DNA of 64,000 bases, from contig DATGXG010000014.1 in assembly GCA_035299085.1 (NCBI GenBank), positions 62,001 to 126,000 on the forward strand. The letters run 5' to 3'. Both the position numbers and the translations under genes were made by a program. Of the stretch, positions 17,869-26,095 are shown piece after piece (positions within the stretch are counted from its first letter, which is position 1; the number at the start of each line of letters is the position of its first letter). The DNA is from Bacteroidales bacterium. Its GTDB lineage: Bacteria; Bacteroidota; Bacteroidia; Bacteroidales; UBA10428. The notes under the pieces were generated by a model. That model had not been told where the DNA came from. It did not search any database and saw only the letters and a program-made list of their open reading frames with translations.

Positions 17869-19334
17869 GTACACTTACCATTTTTATTCCTGCCGGTGAA
17901 TCCGTTGATCTCAGGCAAACTATAGCCGCATTAAAAAGCACCGGCGTTGACATGCAACTATTTCTGCTATCAGGTGAACCCCTGCCGGACGAATTCTCTG
18001 AGTTTTCCCGGCTTCCGGTTACATCGATCTTGTCTACCGAAGGATTGAAAAAAATTTCGGTTCACATCAATACTCCGTATACTGTTCTCTACACAAGAAA
18101 AGAACCACTGATGCCGGGGCCGTATGTCTTTCAGCGTATGATCCAGGTAGCAGAGGCCACTTCATCGGCCTTTGTATATTCGGATTATTATGCGGTGAAA
18201 AACGGGCAGACAGTTGCGAATCCACTCATCGAATATCAGGAAGGCAGCCTCAGGGACGACTTCAATTTCGGTTCACTGCTTCTGTTTGAAACCGGTGCCT
18301 TTCTTGATGCGGTATCCGGGATGAAACATAATTACCGTTTTGCCGCGCTGTATGATCTGCGTCTTAAGCTGGCACAAAAATATAGCTTTTTCAGGGTCGC
18401 CGAATATTTGTATACCGAAACCGAAACCGATTTACGAAAATCAGGGGAGAAACAATTCGATTATGTAGATCCGAAAAACAGGGAGGTACAGATCGAGATG
18501 GAAAAAGCATGCACCGAATACCTGAAGGAAACGGGCGCATGGCTTGCTCCTGTTTTCAGGAAAATCCGTTTTGATGAGCATCCTTTTGCCATGGAAGCAT
18601 CCGTAATCATTCCGGTTAAAAACAGGGTAAAAACAATTGCAGATGCTGTGAATTCTGTGCTTATGCAAAAGCCATCCTTTCCGTTTAATGTCATTATTGT
18701 TGACAACCATTCTACCGATGGTACTACGGAAATCCTGCAGTCGTTTGCAGCAAAAGATGAAAGGGTTGTTCATGTAATCCCTTCACGGAATGACCTGGGG
18801 ATAGGAGGGTGCTGGAACGAAGCGGTTTTTCACCCTGCCTGCGGCAAATTCGCCATCCAGCTCGACAGCGATGACCTGTATATCGATGAAAATGTTATTG
18901 CCCGGATCATTGATGAATTTTACATTCAGAATTGTGCAATGCTTGTTGGTTCCTATAAGATGGTCAATTTTAAACTTGAGGAAATACCTCCCGGAATTAT
19001 TGACCACAGGGAATGGACACCTGAAAACGGCAGGAACAATGCCTTGCGGATAAACGGACTGGGTGCACCGAGAGCTTTCTATACCCCGGTTTTGAGAAAT
19101 ATCAGGGTACCCAATGTCAGCTATGGAGAAGATTACGCTCTGGGAATCACGATCAGCCGTTATTACCAGGTTGGCCGTATTTATGAGCCGGTTTACCTGT
19201 GCCGCCGTTGGGAAGAGAACTCTGACGCGGCTCTTGACGTGATAAAATTAAATACATACAATTATTATAAGGATAAATTAAGGACCATTGAATTAAAAGC
19301 CCGTCAATTGTACATTCAACAGGGCCAGGTCTGA
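17865..19334 (+). CDS. Family 2 glycosyltransferase, two-part
   Basis: A 489-residue cytoplasmic protein without membrane segments. The C-terminal half (about 245-420) is a clear GT-A/GT2 domain: ASVIIPVKNR, VIIVDNHSTDGTTEI and the metal-binding QLDSDDLY. The N-terminal 230 residues resemble a second, degenerate GT2-like fold (LTIFIPAGE, VLYTRKEPLMPGPYVF, FVYSDYYA) that lacks an obvious DxD. It starts inside the amidase-like gene (4-bp ATGA overlap), so it belongs to the murein operon, yet acceptor and donor are unknown. It may decorate a wall or surface glycan from salvaged sugars; this is inference from position only. Confidence 0.8.
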   Translation: MSTLTIFIPAGESVDLRQTIAALKSTGVDMQLFLLSGEPLPDEFSEFSRLPVTSILSTEGLKKISVHINTPYTVLYTRKEPLMPGPYVFQRMIQVAEATSSAFVYSDYYAVKNGQTVANPLIEYQEGSLRDDFNFGSLLLFETGAFLDAVSGMKHNYRFAALYDLRLKLAQKYSFFRVAEYLYTETETDLRKSGEKQFDYVDPKNREVQIEMEKACTEYLKETGAWLAPVFRKIRFDEHPFAMEASVIIPVKNRVKTIADAVNSVLMQKPSFPFNVIIVDNHSTDGTTEILQSFAAKDERVVHVIPSRNDLGIGGCWNEAVFHPACGKFAIQLDSDDLYIDENVIARIIDEFYIQNCAMLVGSYKMVNFKLEEIPPGIIDHREWTPENGRNNALRINGLGAPRAFYTPVLRNIRVPNVSYGEDYALGITISRYYQVGRIYEPVYLCRRWEENSDAALDVIKLNTYNYYKDKLRTIELKARQLYIQQGQV

Positions 19335-19362
19335 AAATCTGCATATTTTTAAAAATTCTACT

Positions 19363-20328
19363 TTGAAAGAAATCAATGAATTATATAGTCGGCAACTGAA
19401 CGAATGGGAATTTGCACGACAGAACTATGAGGGCTTGAAGAATGTTACTATTAAGACATTTCAAATCAGCCGGCATAATTGGCATGTTCAATTTAATCCG
19501 AAGCGTATCATATCCACGGCAGCAAAAATAGATCAGAAATCGCTGAACGACAGGCCATGTTTTCTTTGTGAGAACAACCGTCCTCCTGAACAGGAAGCCT
19601 TTTCCTGGCGGGAATATGTTGTCCTGCTCAATCCTTACCCGGTATTTGACAGGCATTTTACAATTCCGACAACCAGGCATATTCCTCAACTTATCCATGG
19701 CAGGTTCAGGGATATGCTTTCACTGGCAGAAGAGCTGGATGATAGCGTTATTATTTACAATGGGCCCAAATGCGGGGCTTCAGCGCCTGATCATATGCAT
19801 TTCCAGGCTATTCCCCGAAACTTATTACCCGTTGAAACCGGTTTCGATACAGCGATTCAGGAGGCTGTTTGCGGAAGTACAAGATTGTACAGGTGGGAAG
19901 ATTTTTTGTCACACCCGGTCACCCTTACCAGCAATGACCCGGAAGAACTGGCCCTGATATTTGAAATGGTTTATCATTGGCTGAAAAGGTTAATAATCCA
20001 ACCAGTTGGAGTCCGCCTGGACCTGACAGAGTTTGATCATGAACCCATGATAAACATGCTTGCACTTTACAATCATAACCGCTGGGTTGTACATGTTTTT
20101 CCGAGAAAGAGCCACAGACCCCGCCAATACTTTGCTGAAGAACCTGAAAAGATTTTTATCAGTCCCGGCACCATCGACATGGGAGGCGTACTGGTAATGC
20201 CCAGGGAGGAAGATTACAATAAAATATCGGCATCCGATATTATCGATATTATGGAGCAGGTTTGCATGGATGAAGAGTTCATTATAAAACTGATCAACGA
20301 AATAAAAAAAGAATATGATTCAATTTGA
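19363..20328 (+). CDS. DUF4922-type GalT/HIT-like nucleotidyltransferase
   Basis: A 321-residue cytoplasmic protein. It has the HxHxQ signature of the GalT branch of the HIT superfamily (H144-M-H146-F-Q148, within GASAPDHMHFQAI). A CxxC (C66, C69, in RPCFLCENN) resembles the zinc-binding pair of galactose-1-phosphate uridylyltransferase. NPYPVFDRHFTIP is the usual strand before the active site. Such enzymes transfer or phosphorolyse nucleotide-sugar or dinucleotide bonds. The substrate here is unknown; a sugar-1-phosphate from murein salvage is possible. The start is a TTG, as no in-frame ATG lies near. The 3' end overlaps the SpoIID-like gene by 14 bp. Confidence 0.75.
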   Translation: MKEINELYSRQLNEWEFARQNYEGLKNVTIKTFQISRHNWHVQFNPKRIISTAAKIDQKSLNDRPCFLCENNRPPEQEAFSWREYVVLLNPYPVFDRHFTIPTTRHIPQLIHGRFRDMLSLAEELDDSVIIYNGPKCGASAPDHMHFQAIPRNLLPVETGFDTAIQEAVCGSTRLYRWEDFLSHPVTLTSNDPEELALIFEMVYHWLKRLIIQPVGVRLDLTEFDHEPMINMLALYNHNRWVVHVFPRKSHRPRQYFAEEPEKIFISPGTIDMGGVLVMPREEDYNKISASDIIDIMEQVCMDEEFIIKLINEIKKEYDSI

Positions 20329-21658
20329 CAGAGCTCCCGAAGTGTGTGTGGGAATCCTGACGGCAGAAGAGATCCGCCTGGAGTTTAAAGGAAACTATTA
20401 CGATGACAGAAACGATCTACAGCTTTCGGGTCTGTTGACAGCGCGCAATGAAAACGGGCGAATTCTGTTACGGGGCGACTGCACCAGTTTTGTGCTGGAC
20501 AAGGAAGTCTGGCTGAGGCATGAAAATGCCGGTGATACCTTCAAAGTGTTCCAGGTTTCCATTGGAATAGGCTTCCATTGGGAAACGAACGAAGAACAGG
20601 TTTTCAGAGGCGGGCTTAAAATATTGGTGAACGGGAAAGGCCTCACCATAATCAATGTGATTCCCGTTGAGGATTACCTTGTCAGCGTAATTTCTTCAGA
20701 GATGAGTGCCCATTCATCGACTGAGCTTCTTAAAGCTCATGCAGTGATATCAAGGGGATGGCTGCTCGCCCAGATTGAAAAGGGCAGGAAACTGAAGAAA
20801 AAAAACGAGGCGTACAAATCGATTTTTGAAAACGAGAATGAGCGTGTTAAATGGTATGACCGCGAGGATCATGAAGATTTCGATGTTTGTGCCGATGATC
20901 ACTGCCAGCGCTACCAGGGTATAACACGGGCTGTCAGGCCCGAGGTCGATCAGGCCGTGATGGATACATGCGGCGAGGTGCTTATATCCGACAATAATCT
21001 TTGCGACACCCGTTTTTCAAAATGTTGTGGCGGGGTTACCGAAAAATTTGAAAATGTTTGGGAACCTGTCACACATCCTTACCTGCAACGCATCTATGAC
21101 AACAATGGAACTTCCGCTGACACGGCCGGAGATCTGAGTGACGAGGAAAATGCACGCCGGTGGATCAAATCGAATGACGAAGCATTCTGCAATAATACCG
21201 ATAGTAAAGTGCTTTCGCAGGTGTTGAATGATTATGACCAGTCGACTCATGATTTTTACCGGTGGTCGGTCACATTGAAAGGCAAAGAACTCGGTGAGCT
21301 GATCCGTAAAAAGATAAACATTGATTTCGGTGCGATAGAAGATCTTGTCCCCGTTCAGCGGGGCGCTTCAGGCCGACTGATCAAACTGAAAATAATCGGT
21401 TCAAAAAAGACAATGACTATCGGTAAAGAACTTGAGATCCGCAAGGCTTTATCTCCCAATCATCTTTACAGTTCAGCTTTTGTGGTTGACAAGCGTAAGC
21501 TTGATGATGACAACGAATTTATTCTACATGGTGCAGGCTGGGGCCATGGTGTAGGCCTCTGCCAGATCGGCGCCGCTGTTATGGGCGAGAAAGGCTATAA
21601 TTATAAGGAAATTTTGAATCACTATTTCAGAGGTGCAGAATTGACAAAAGTTTATTAA
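20315..21658 (+). CDS. SpoIID/LytB-domain protein
   Basis: A 447-residue SpoIID-family protein; the Bacillus prototype is a lytic transglycosylase that cuts denuded glycan strands. The core begins around residue 110 (VIPVEDYLVSVISSEMSAHSS; the Glu of SSEMS matches the catalytic position). It continues with LKAHAVISRGW, RFSKCCGGVTE and the C-terminal GAGWGHGVGLCQIGA. Oddly, I see no signal peptide or membrane segment, so it may work in the cytoplasm or reach the periplasm by another route. The 14-bp overlap with the DUF4922 gene implies coupled translation. Confidence 0.88.
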   Translation: MIQFDRAPEVCVGILTAEEIRLEFKGNYYDDRNDLQLSGLLTARNENGRILLRGDCTSFVLDKEVWLRHENAGDTFKVFQVSIGIGFHWETNEEQVFRGGLKILVNGKGLTIINVIPVEDYLVSVISSEMSAHSSTELLKAHAVISRGWLLAQIEKGRKLKKKNEAYKSIFENENERVKWYDREDHEDFDVCADDHCQRYQGITRAVRPEVDQAVMDTCGEVLISDNNLCDTRFSKCCGGVTEKFENVWEPVTHPYLQRIYDNNGTSADTAGDLSDEENARRWIKSNDEAFCNNTDSKVLSQVLNDYDQSTHDFYRWSVTLKGKELGELIRKKINIDFGAIEDLVPVQRGASGRLIKLKIIGSKKTMTIGKELEIRKALSPNHLYSSAFVVDKRKLDDDNEFILHGAGWGHGVGLCQIGAAVMGEKGYNYKEILNHYFRGAELTKVY

Positions 21659-21665
21659 TTTCAAA

Positions 21666-21744
21666 AACCTGACAGCGTCGGAGACCTGTCAGCGTTTTTG
21701 AAATTTAATATAACGCTGACAGGTCCTTCGGACGCTGTCAGGTT
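21666..21744. repeat. Two inverted 33-bp copies of a dispersed palindromic repeat
   Basis: AACCTGACAGCGTC...(21666-21698) and its near-perfect reverse complement (21712-21744, starting AACGCTGACAGGTCC) lie between the SpoIID-like gene and the transporter gene. Three more copies occur at 57068-57206. Each unit is itself an imperfect palindrome around CTTCGG. The arrangement resembles a BIME and might attenuate or stabilise the operon transcript. Confidence 0.7.
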
Positions 21745-21763
21745 ATAACAAACACGAATTTTC

Positions 21764-23431
21764 ATGTCAAAAAATCAATCCTCGATAAATCCATGGTTAT
21801 GGATTCCAACCTTGTATTTGCTTCAAGGTATTCCCAACGCCATCGTTCAAACCACATCAGGCCTGATCTATACAACCATGGGAATTTCAGTGGCGGCACT
21901 GGCCTTCTGGACCAGCGTCATCTATCTTCCCTGGGCTATCAAACCGCTTTGGAGTGCTTACGTTGAGGTCATCTCAACAAAAAGAAACTGGATTATAGTT
22001 ACCCAGATCCTGCTCGGGGCTCTTTTTATTGCCGCCGGCAGCGTGATGCCGCTTAAATTTTTCTTCCCTGTATCCATCAGCATATTCGCCATCATTGCAT
22101 TTACATCGGCGAGTCACGATATAGCAGCCGACGGTTTCTACATGCATGCGCTCGACCAGCACAACCAGACTTTCTTTGTCGGCATCCGCAGCACATTCTA
22201 TCGCATCGCCATGCTTACGGCCACCGGCTTTATCCCTTTGCTGGCAGGGTTAGTGCAGGAGAAAACAGGACTGGATCCGGTCATGATCAAAGTGGATGCG
22301 GTGCAGGTAAGCCGGTATCAGCCAATCGATGCACCGGTGCTTACTGATTCCGTTGCAACCGGCAAGCCGTATATTGTGCTTCATCCGGCTGATATTACAA
22401 TACCGCTTGTACAGCCCGGGATTTCTGAGTCGGATACCGCCGTTACCTGGGTTACTCTTTCTGCACCCCCTGAAGAGGGAAAGAGAATTGTGCTCAACCT
22501 TACTTTCAAGTCAGGGAGCAAGGATATAAAACTCTCCAATAAGTCGGGCCGGTTTGAATTCACCAGTCAAAACTGGAATAAGCCGGTTAAGGTTCTTTTC
22601 AACATAAACCATAACCTTGATAAAACTACCACGGCTTCTTTCAAAGTCACTGCAGGCAATGTAGCTTTCAGCTGGACCGCATCACTTATGATGCTGGGCA
22701 TCTTCCTGATTTTACTGGCAGTTTACCATAAGTTCATACTTCCAAAGCCTGTTGAAATTAAAACGGCGAATTCAGTGAATCTGAAAGTTTATGGTGAGGT
22801 GTTCATTTCATTTTTTAAGAAGCCAGGAATTGTGCCTGCTCTCCTGTTTTTCCTGCTTTATCGTTTCGGCGAGGCTCAGTCGATCAAAATAGTAACCCCG
22901 TTCCTGGTAGCATCAAGGGCATCGGGTGGTATCGGACTTACGCAGGTTCAGTTTGGCATTGCCTATGGAACCATTGGTATGATTGCCCTTACACTGGGCG
23001 GAATTCTCGGAGGGATGTATGCTTCAAAATACGGTTTGAAGAAGCTCATCTGGATCATGGCGCTGAGCATGAACTTACCTAACCTTGGACTTTTGTTTAT
23101 TGCCACCACTCAACCCATGCCGGGCGATTGGTCGGTTTATGGAGCCATTGTCCTTGAACAGTTCGGCTATGGCTTCGGATTCACGGCGTACATGCTGTAC
23201 ATGCTGTATTTTGTGGGCGACAGTAAATATAAGGCAGCTGAGTACGCTTTCGGCACTTCATTAATGGCCATAGGCGTCATTCTGCCAGGGATGCTTTCGG
23301 GATATATGCAGGAATGGCTGGGCTATCACGGGTTCTTTGTCTATATCATGTTCTGCACGATTCCCGGCATGCTGCTGATTCCATTCCTTAAGATCAATCC
23401 TGATTTCGGTATCAAGAAAAGCAAGTCATGA
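21764..23431 (+). CDS. AmpG/MurT-like MFS transporter with inserted beta-rich domain
   Basis: A 555-residue major facilitator protein predicted to import murein sugars or muropeptides. The first six helices (about 10-165) carry AmpG-like motifs (YLPWAIKPLWSAYVE, ASHDIAADGFYMHAL). Residues about 170-300 are not membrane-like. They form a polar beta-rich segment (GKPYIVLHPADI, FEFTSQNWNKPVKVLFN) of a Calx-beta-like style, and the remaining six helices follow. The insert is probably extracytoplasmic. Standard AmpG has no such domain. Position beside murQ/kinase parallels the MurNAc transporter MurT of T. forsythia. The next gene overlaps by 4 bp. Confidence 0.82.
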   Translation: MSKNQSSINPWLWIPTLYLLQGIPNAIVQTTSGLIYTTMGISVAALAFWTSVIYLPWAIKPLWSAYVEVISTKRNWIIVTQILLGALFIAAGSVMPLKFFFPVSISIFAIIAFTSASHDIAADGFYMHALDQHNQTFFVGIRSTFYRIAMLTATGFIPLLAGLVQEKTGLDPVMIKVDAVQVSRYQPIDAPVLTDSVATGKPYIVLHPADITIPLVQPGISESDTAVTWVTLSAPPEEGKRIVLNLTFKSGSKDIKLSNKSGRFEFTSQNWNKPVKVLFNINHNLDKTTTASFKVTAGNVAFSWTASLMMLGIFLILLAVYHKFILPKPVEIKTANSVNLKVYGEVFISFFKKPGIVPALLFFLLYRFGEAQSIKIVTPFLVASRASGGIGLTQVQFGIAYGTIGMIALTLGGILGGMYASKYGLKKLIWIMALSMNLPNLGLLFIATTQPMPGDWSVYGAIVLEQFGYGFGFTAYMLYMLYFVGDSKYKAAEYAFGTSLMAIGVILPGMLSGYMQEWLGYHGFFVYIMFCTIPGMLLIPFLKINPDFGIKKSKS

Positions 23432-24951
23432 AACGGTATGAGTTATCTTTTCTATTGCTGGTAAGCCTTTTCCAGCCGTTTGTTTTGCATTCTCAAACCG
23501 CTCCTATAAGGGAAATGCGTGCCGTTTGGATTGCCACTGTTGAAAACATAGACTGGCCCTCATCACAAACATTAACAACAGAACAGCAGAAGAATGAAAT
23601 GATCTCGCTGCTCGATCTCGTTAAGGACTATCATCTCAACACCGTTGTTTTCCAGATAAGGCCCTGCGCGGATGCCTTTTATTCTTCATCGTTCGAACCC
23701 TGGTCGCAATGGCTTACCGGCACGCAGGGAAAGGCCCCTGACCCATTTTATGACCCTCTTGAATTTGCAATAAGCGAATGCAGGAAAAGAGGCATTGATA
23801 TTCATGTATGGCTTAATCCTTACAGGGCTGTTCGAGATACATCACGGAACTTTACATCGCCGTCTCACATTACAAACACTCACCCTGAACTTTTCATTGA
23901 TTATGGCTCCACGCGGTATTTTAATCCCTCCTTGCCCGAAACACGTGATCACGTATCCCGGATAGTTGCTGATATAACCCGGAGATACGACATCGATGCC
24001 ATTCACATGGACGATTACTTTTATCCGTACAGGATAGCTGGTGCTCAGTTTCCCGATGACAGTTCGTTCAACCGCTATCATGGCACTTTTTTAGCGGAAC
24101 AGCGCGATGACTGGCGAAGGCACAACGTGGATCTGATCATACAACAGATCCGTGACAGCATAAAAGCTATTAAACCATGGGTTGAATTCGGAATTTCACC
24201 ATTCGGCGTATGGCGCAATGCGGCCCGTGATAGTACAGGTTCTGCAACGAGAGCAGGCCAGACCAATTACGACGATCTATTTGCCGATATTCTGAAATGG
24301 CAGAAAGAAGGTTGGATCGACTATGTGGTCCCACAATTATACTGGCATATCGGTTTTGAAGTAGCCGATTATGCTGTTCTGGCCAGGTGGTGGAACGACC
24401 ATGCCTATGGATGTCCGCTTTACTTAGGGCAGGCGTTTTACAGGATTGATAAAAAGTCAACCACCAAAGCGTGGCGAAAAGCAATCCAGATAACCGACCA
24501 GGTTCAGCTAAACCGCCGGTTACGCAATATCAGTGGCAGCATGTTTTTCAGTGCTAAATACCTGCGGACGAATCCTCGGCATCTGAAAGAGAAATTGCTG
24601 AAAGAAGTATACCGTTACCCCGCTCTGAACCCTGTAAATAACCGGATAACTCCCATAATTCCTGCTTCTCCCGTTGTAGCACAACTGAGGACAGTAAATG
24701 ATTCAATATACCTTGAATGGAGTGAGGAAGAGAATGCAAAGAATTATGTTATATATAAATTCCGGCACAGGAAAAAGCGCGATTATACCAACCCATCCAA
24801 CCTGTTCTTTGTAACTTCTGAAACCTCGTTGTCTTTAAAAAGGACAATAAAAAATACTCCTCGAAGATGGTATTATGTAATAACTTCGCAAAGTAATACA
24901 AATACTGAAAGTGAACCGGTTGACTTTTCTGAATTACCTTATGGCATATGA
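23428..24951 (+). CDS. GHL10-type glycoside hydrolase (YngK-like)
   Basis: A 507-residue exported TIM-barrel glycosidase of the family-10-like GHL10 group (PF02638 type). A signal peptide is cleaved near HSQT. The barrel starts with REMRAVWIATVENIDWP, followed by VFQIRPCADAFY, HVWLNPYR, the acidic IHMDDYFYPY and VVPQLYWHIG. An Fn3-like C-terminal domain (about 415-507) follows. Members occur beside murein and cell-wall genes and are suspected to act on wall glycans. The natural substrate cannot be proved here. It overlaps both neighbours by 4 bp. Confidence 0.85.
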   Translation: MKRYELSFLLLVSLFQPFVLHSQTAPIREMRAVWIATVENIDWPSSQTLTTEQQKNEMISLLDLVKDYHLNTVVFQIRPCADAFYSSSFEPWSQWLTGTQGKAPDPFYDPLEFAISECRKRGIDIHVWLNPYRAVRDTSRNFTSPSHITNTHPELFIDYGSTRYFNPSLPETRDHVSRIVADITRRYDIDAIHMDDYFYPYRIAGAQFPDDSSFNRYHGTFLAEQRDDWRRHNVDLIIQQIRDSIKAIKPWVEFGISPFGVWRNAARDSTGSATRAGQTNYDDLFADILKWQKEGWIDYVVPQLYWHIGFEVADYAVLARWWNDHAYGCPLYLGQAFYRIDKKSTTKAWRKAIQITDQVQLNRRLRNISGSMFFSAKYLRTNPRHLKEKLLKEVYRYPALNPVNNRITPIIPASPVVAQLRTVNDSIYLEWSEEENAKNYVIYKFRHRKKRDYTNPSNLFFVTSETSLSLKRTIKNTPRRWYYVITSQSNTNTESEPVDFSELPYGI

Positions 24952-26084
24952 TAAATTCACGTCGGAATTTTCTGAAATCTATCGGTCTTATGGCAGGAGC
25001 TGCAAGTTTACAGTCGTTTGATTATGAAAAGTTGAAAAATCAGCCTTTCCCGGTTTCAAAAGACCCGGTTTTAAAGCTTCAATTCCAACCTTATGAGTTG
25101 CAGTTAAAACATGTTTTCACCCTGGCTGCCGGATCAAGGAAGACAACCCCTGTAATGCTTACCACGGTCAGCTGGAATGGCATCCAGGGTTTCGGTGAAG
25201 CTTCCATGCCTCCCTACCTGGGCGAATCGCACGCCACTGCCACTGAGTTTCTGTCGAAAGTAGACCTGTCACGTTTCCGCAGTCCTTTTCTCATGGAGGA
25301 CATTCTTGAATATGTAGATGGTCTGGCACCGGGAAATCATGCTGCCAAAGCCTCAGTTGATATAGCTCTGCATGATCTCACCGGCAAACTCATGAGTCAG
25401 CCATGGCACAGGATATGGGGATTAAACCCTCTCCACGCACCCGATACTTCTTATACTATAGGAATTGATAATCCCGAAATGGTTGCCAATAAAACAAGGG
25501 AGGCATCTGCATTTAACATCCTTAAAGTGAAGCTTGGCGGAGGGAACGACAGGGAGATGATCCATGCTGTGCGATCGGTTACCGATGTGCCTTTAGGAGT
25601 GGATGTGAACCAGGGATGGAAAGTAAAAGAGGAAGCCCTTGAAATGATTCAATGGCTTGCCGGACAGAATGTGATTTATGTTGAACAGCCAATGCCCAAA
25701 ACAATGCCCGATGACATTGCATGGATAACCGCTCAAAGCCCGATTCCTGTGATTGCTGATGAGGCAGTGCAGGTTCCGGCCGATGTTCCGAAGATGGCAG
25801 GAGTGTACAACGGCATAAATGTTAAGCTCATGAAATGCGGTGGCCTTAGAGCCGCTTTCACCATGATAAGCATGGCCCGTGCATGCGGATTGAAAGTAAT
25901 GATCGGATGCATGACAGAAACCTCATGTGCCGTAAGTGCAGCATCGCAGCTTTCGCCATTGGCCGATTGGGCTGATCTCGACGGAAACCTCCTGATCAGC
26001 AATGATCCCTATAAAGGAATTCTGATTAAAAAGGGGAAAATAGTTATTCCCGGAGATGCCGGAATTGGTATTGAAAAAGTTTAG
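24948..26084 (+). CDS. Tat-exported dipeptide epimerase, enolase superfamily
   Basis: A 378-residue enolase-superfamily enzyme related to L-Ala-D/L-Glu epimerase, which interconverts murein dipeptides. Catalytic landmarks are the KxK motif (ILKVKLGG), metal ligands in GVDVNQGW, YVEQPM and VIADEAV, and the second Lys in NVKLMKCGG. The N-terminus (SRRNFLKSIGLMAGAASL) looks like a Tat signal, which is unusual because E. coli and Bacillus relatives are cytoplasmic. It would then epimerise L-Ala-D-Glu released by the amidase in the periplasm. It overlaps the GHL10 gene by 4 bp and lies 11 bp before the dehydrogenase gene. Confidence 0.87.
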   Translation: MINSRRNFLKSIGLMAGAASLQSFDYEKLKNQPFPVSKDPVLKLQFQPYELQLKHVFTLAAGSRKTTPVMLTTVSWNGIQGFGEASMPPYLGESHATATEFLSKVDLSRFRSPFLMEDILEYVDGLAPGNHAAKASVDIALHDLTGKLMSQPWHRIWGLNPLHAPDTSYTIGIDNPEMVANKTREASAFNILKVKLGGGNDREMIHAVRSVTDVPLGVDVNQGWKVKEEALEMIQWLAGQNVIYVEQPMPKTMPDDIAWITAQSPIPVIADEAVQVPADVPKMAGVYNGINVKLMKCGGLRAAFTMISMARACGLKVMIGCMTETSCAVSAASQLSPLADWADLDGNLLISNDPYKGILIKKGKIVIPGDAGIGIEKV

Positions 26085-26095
26085 AGAGGAAGGAT

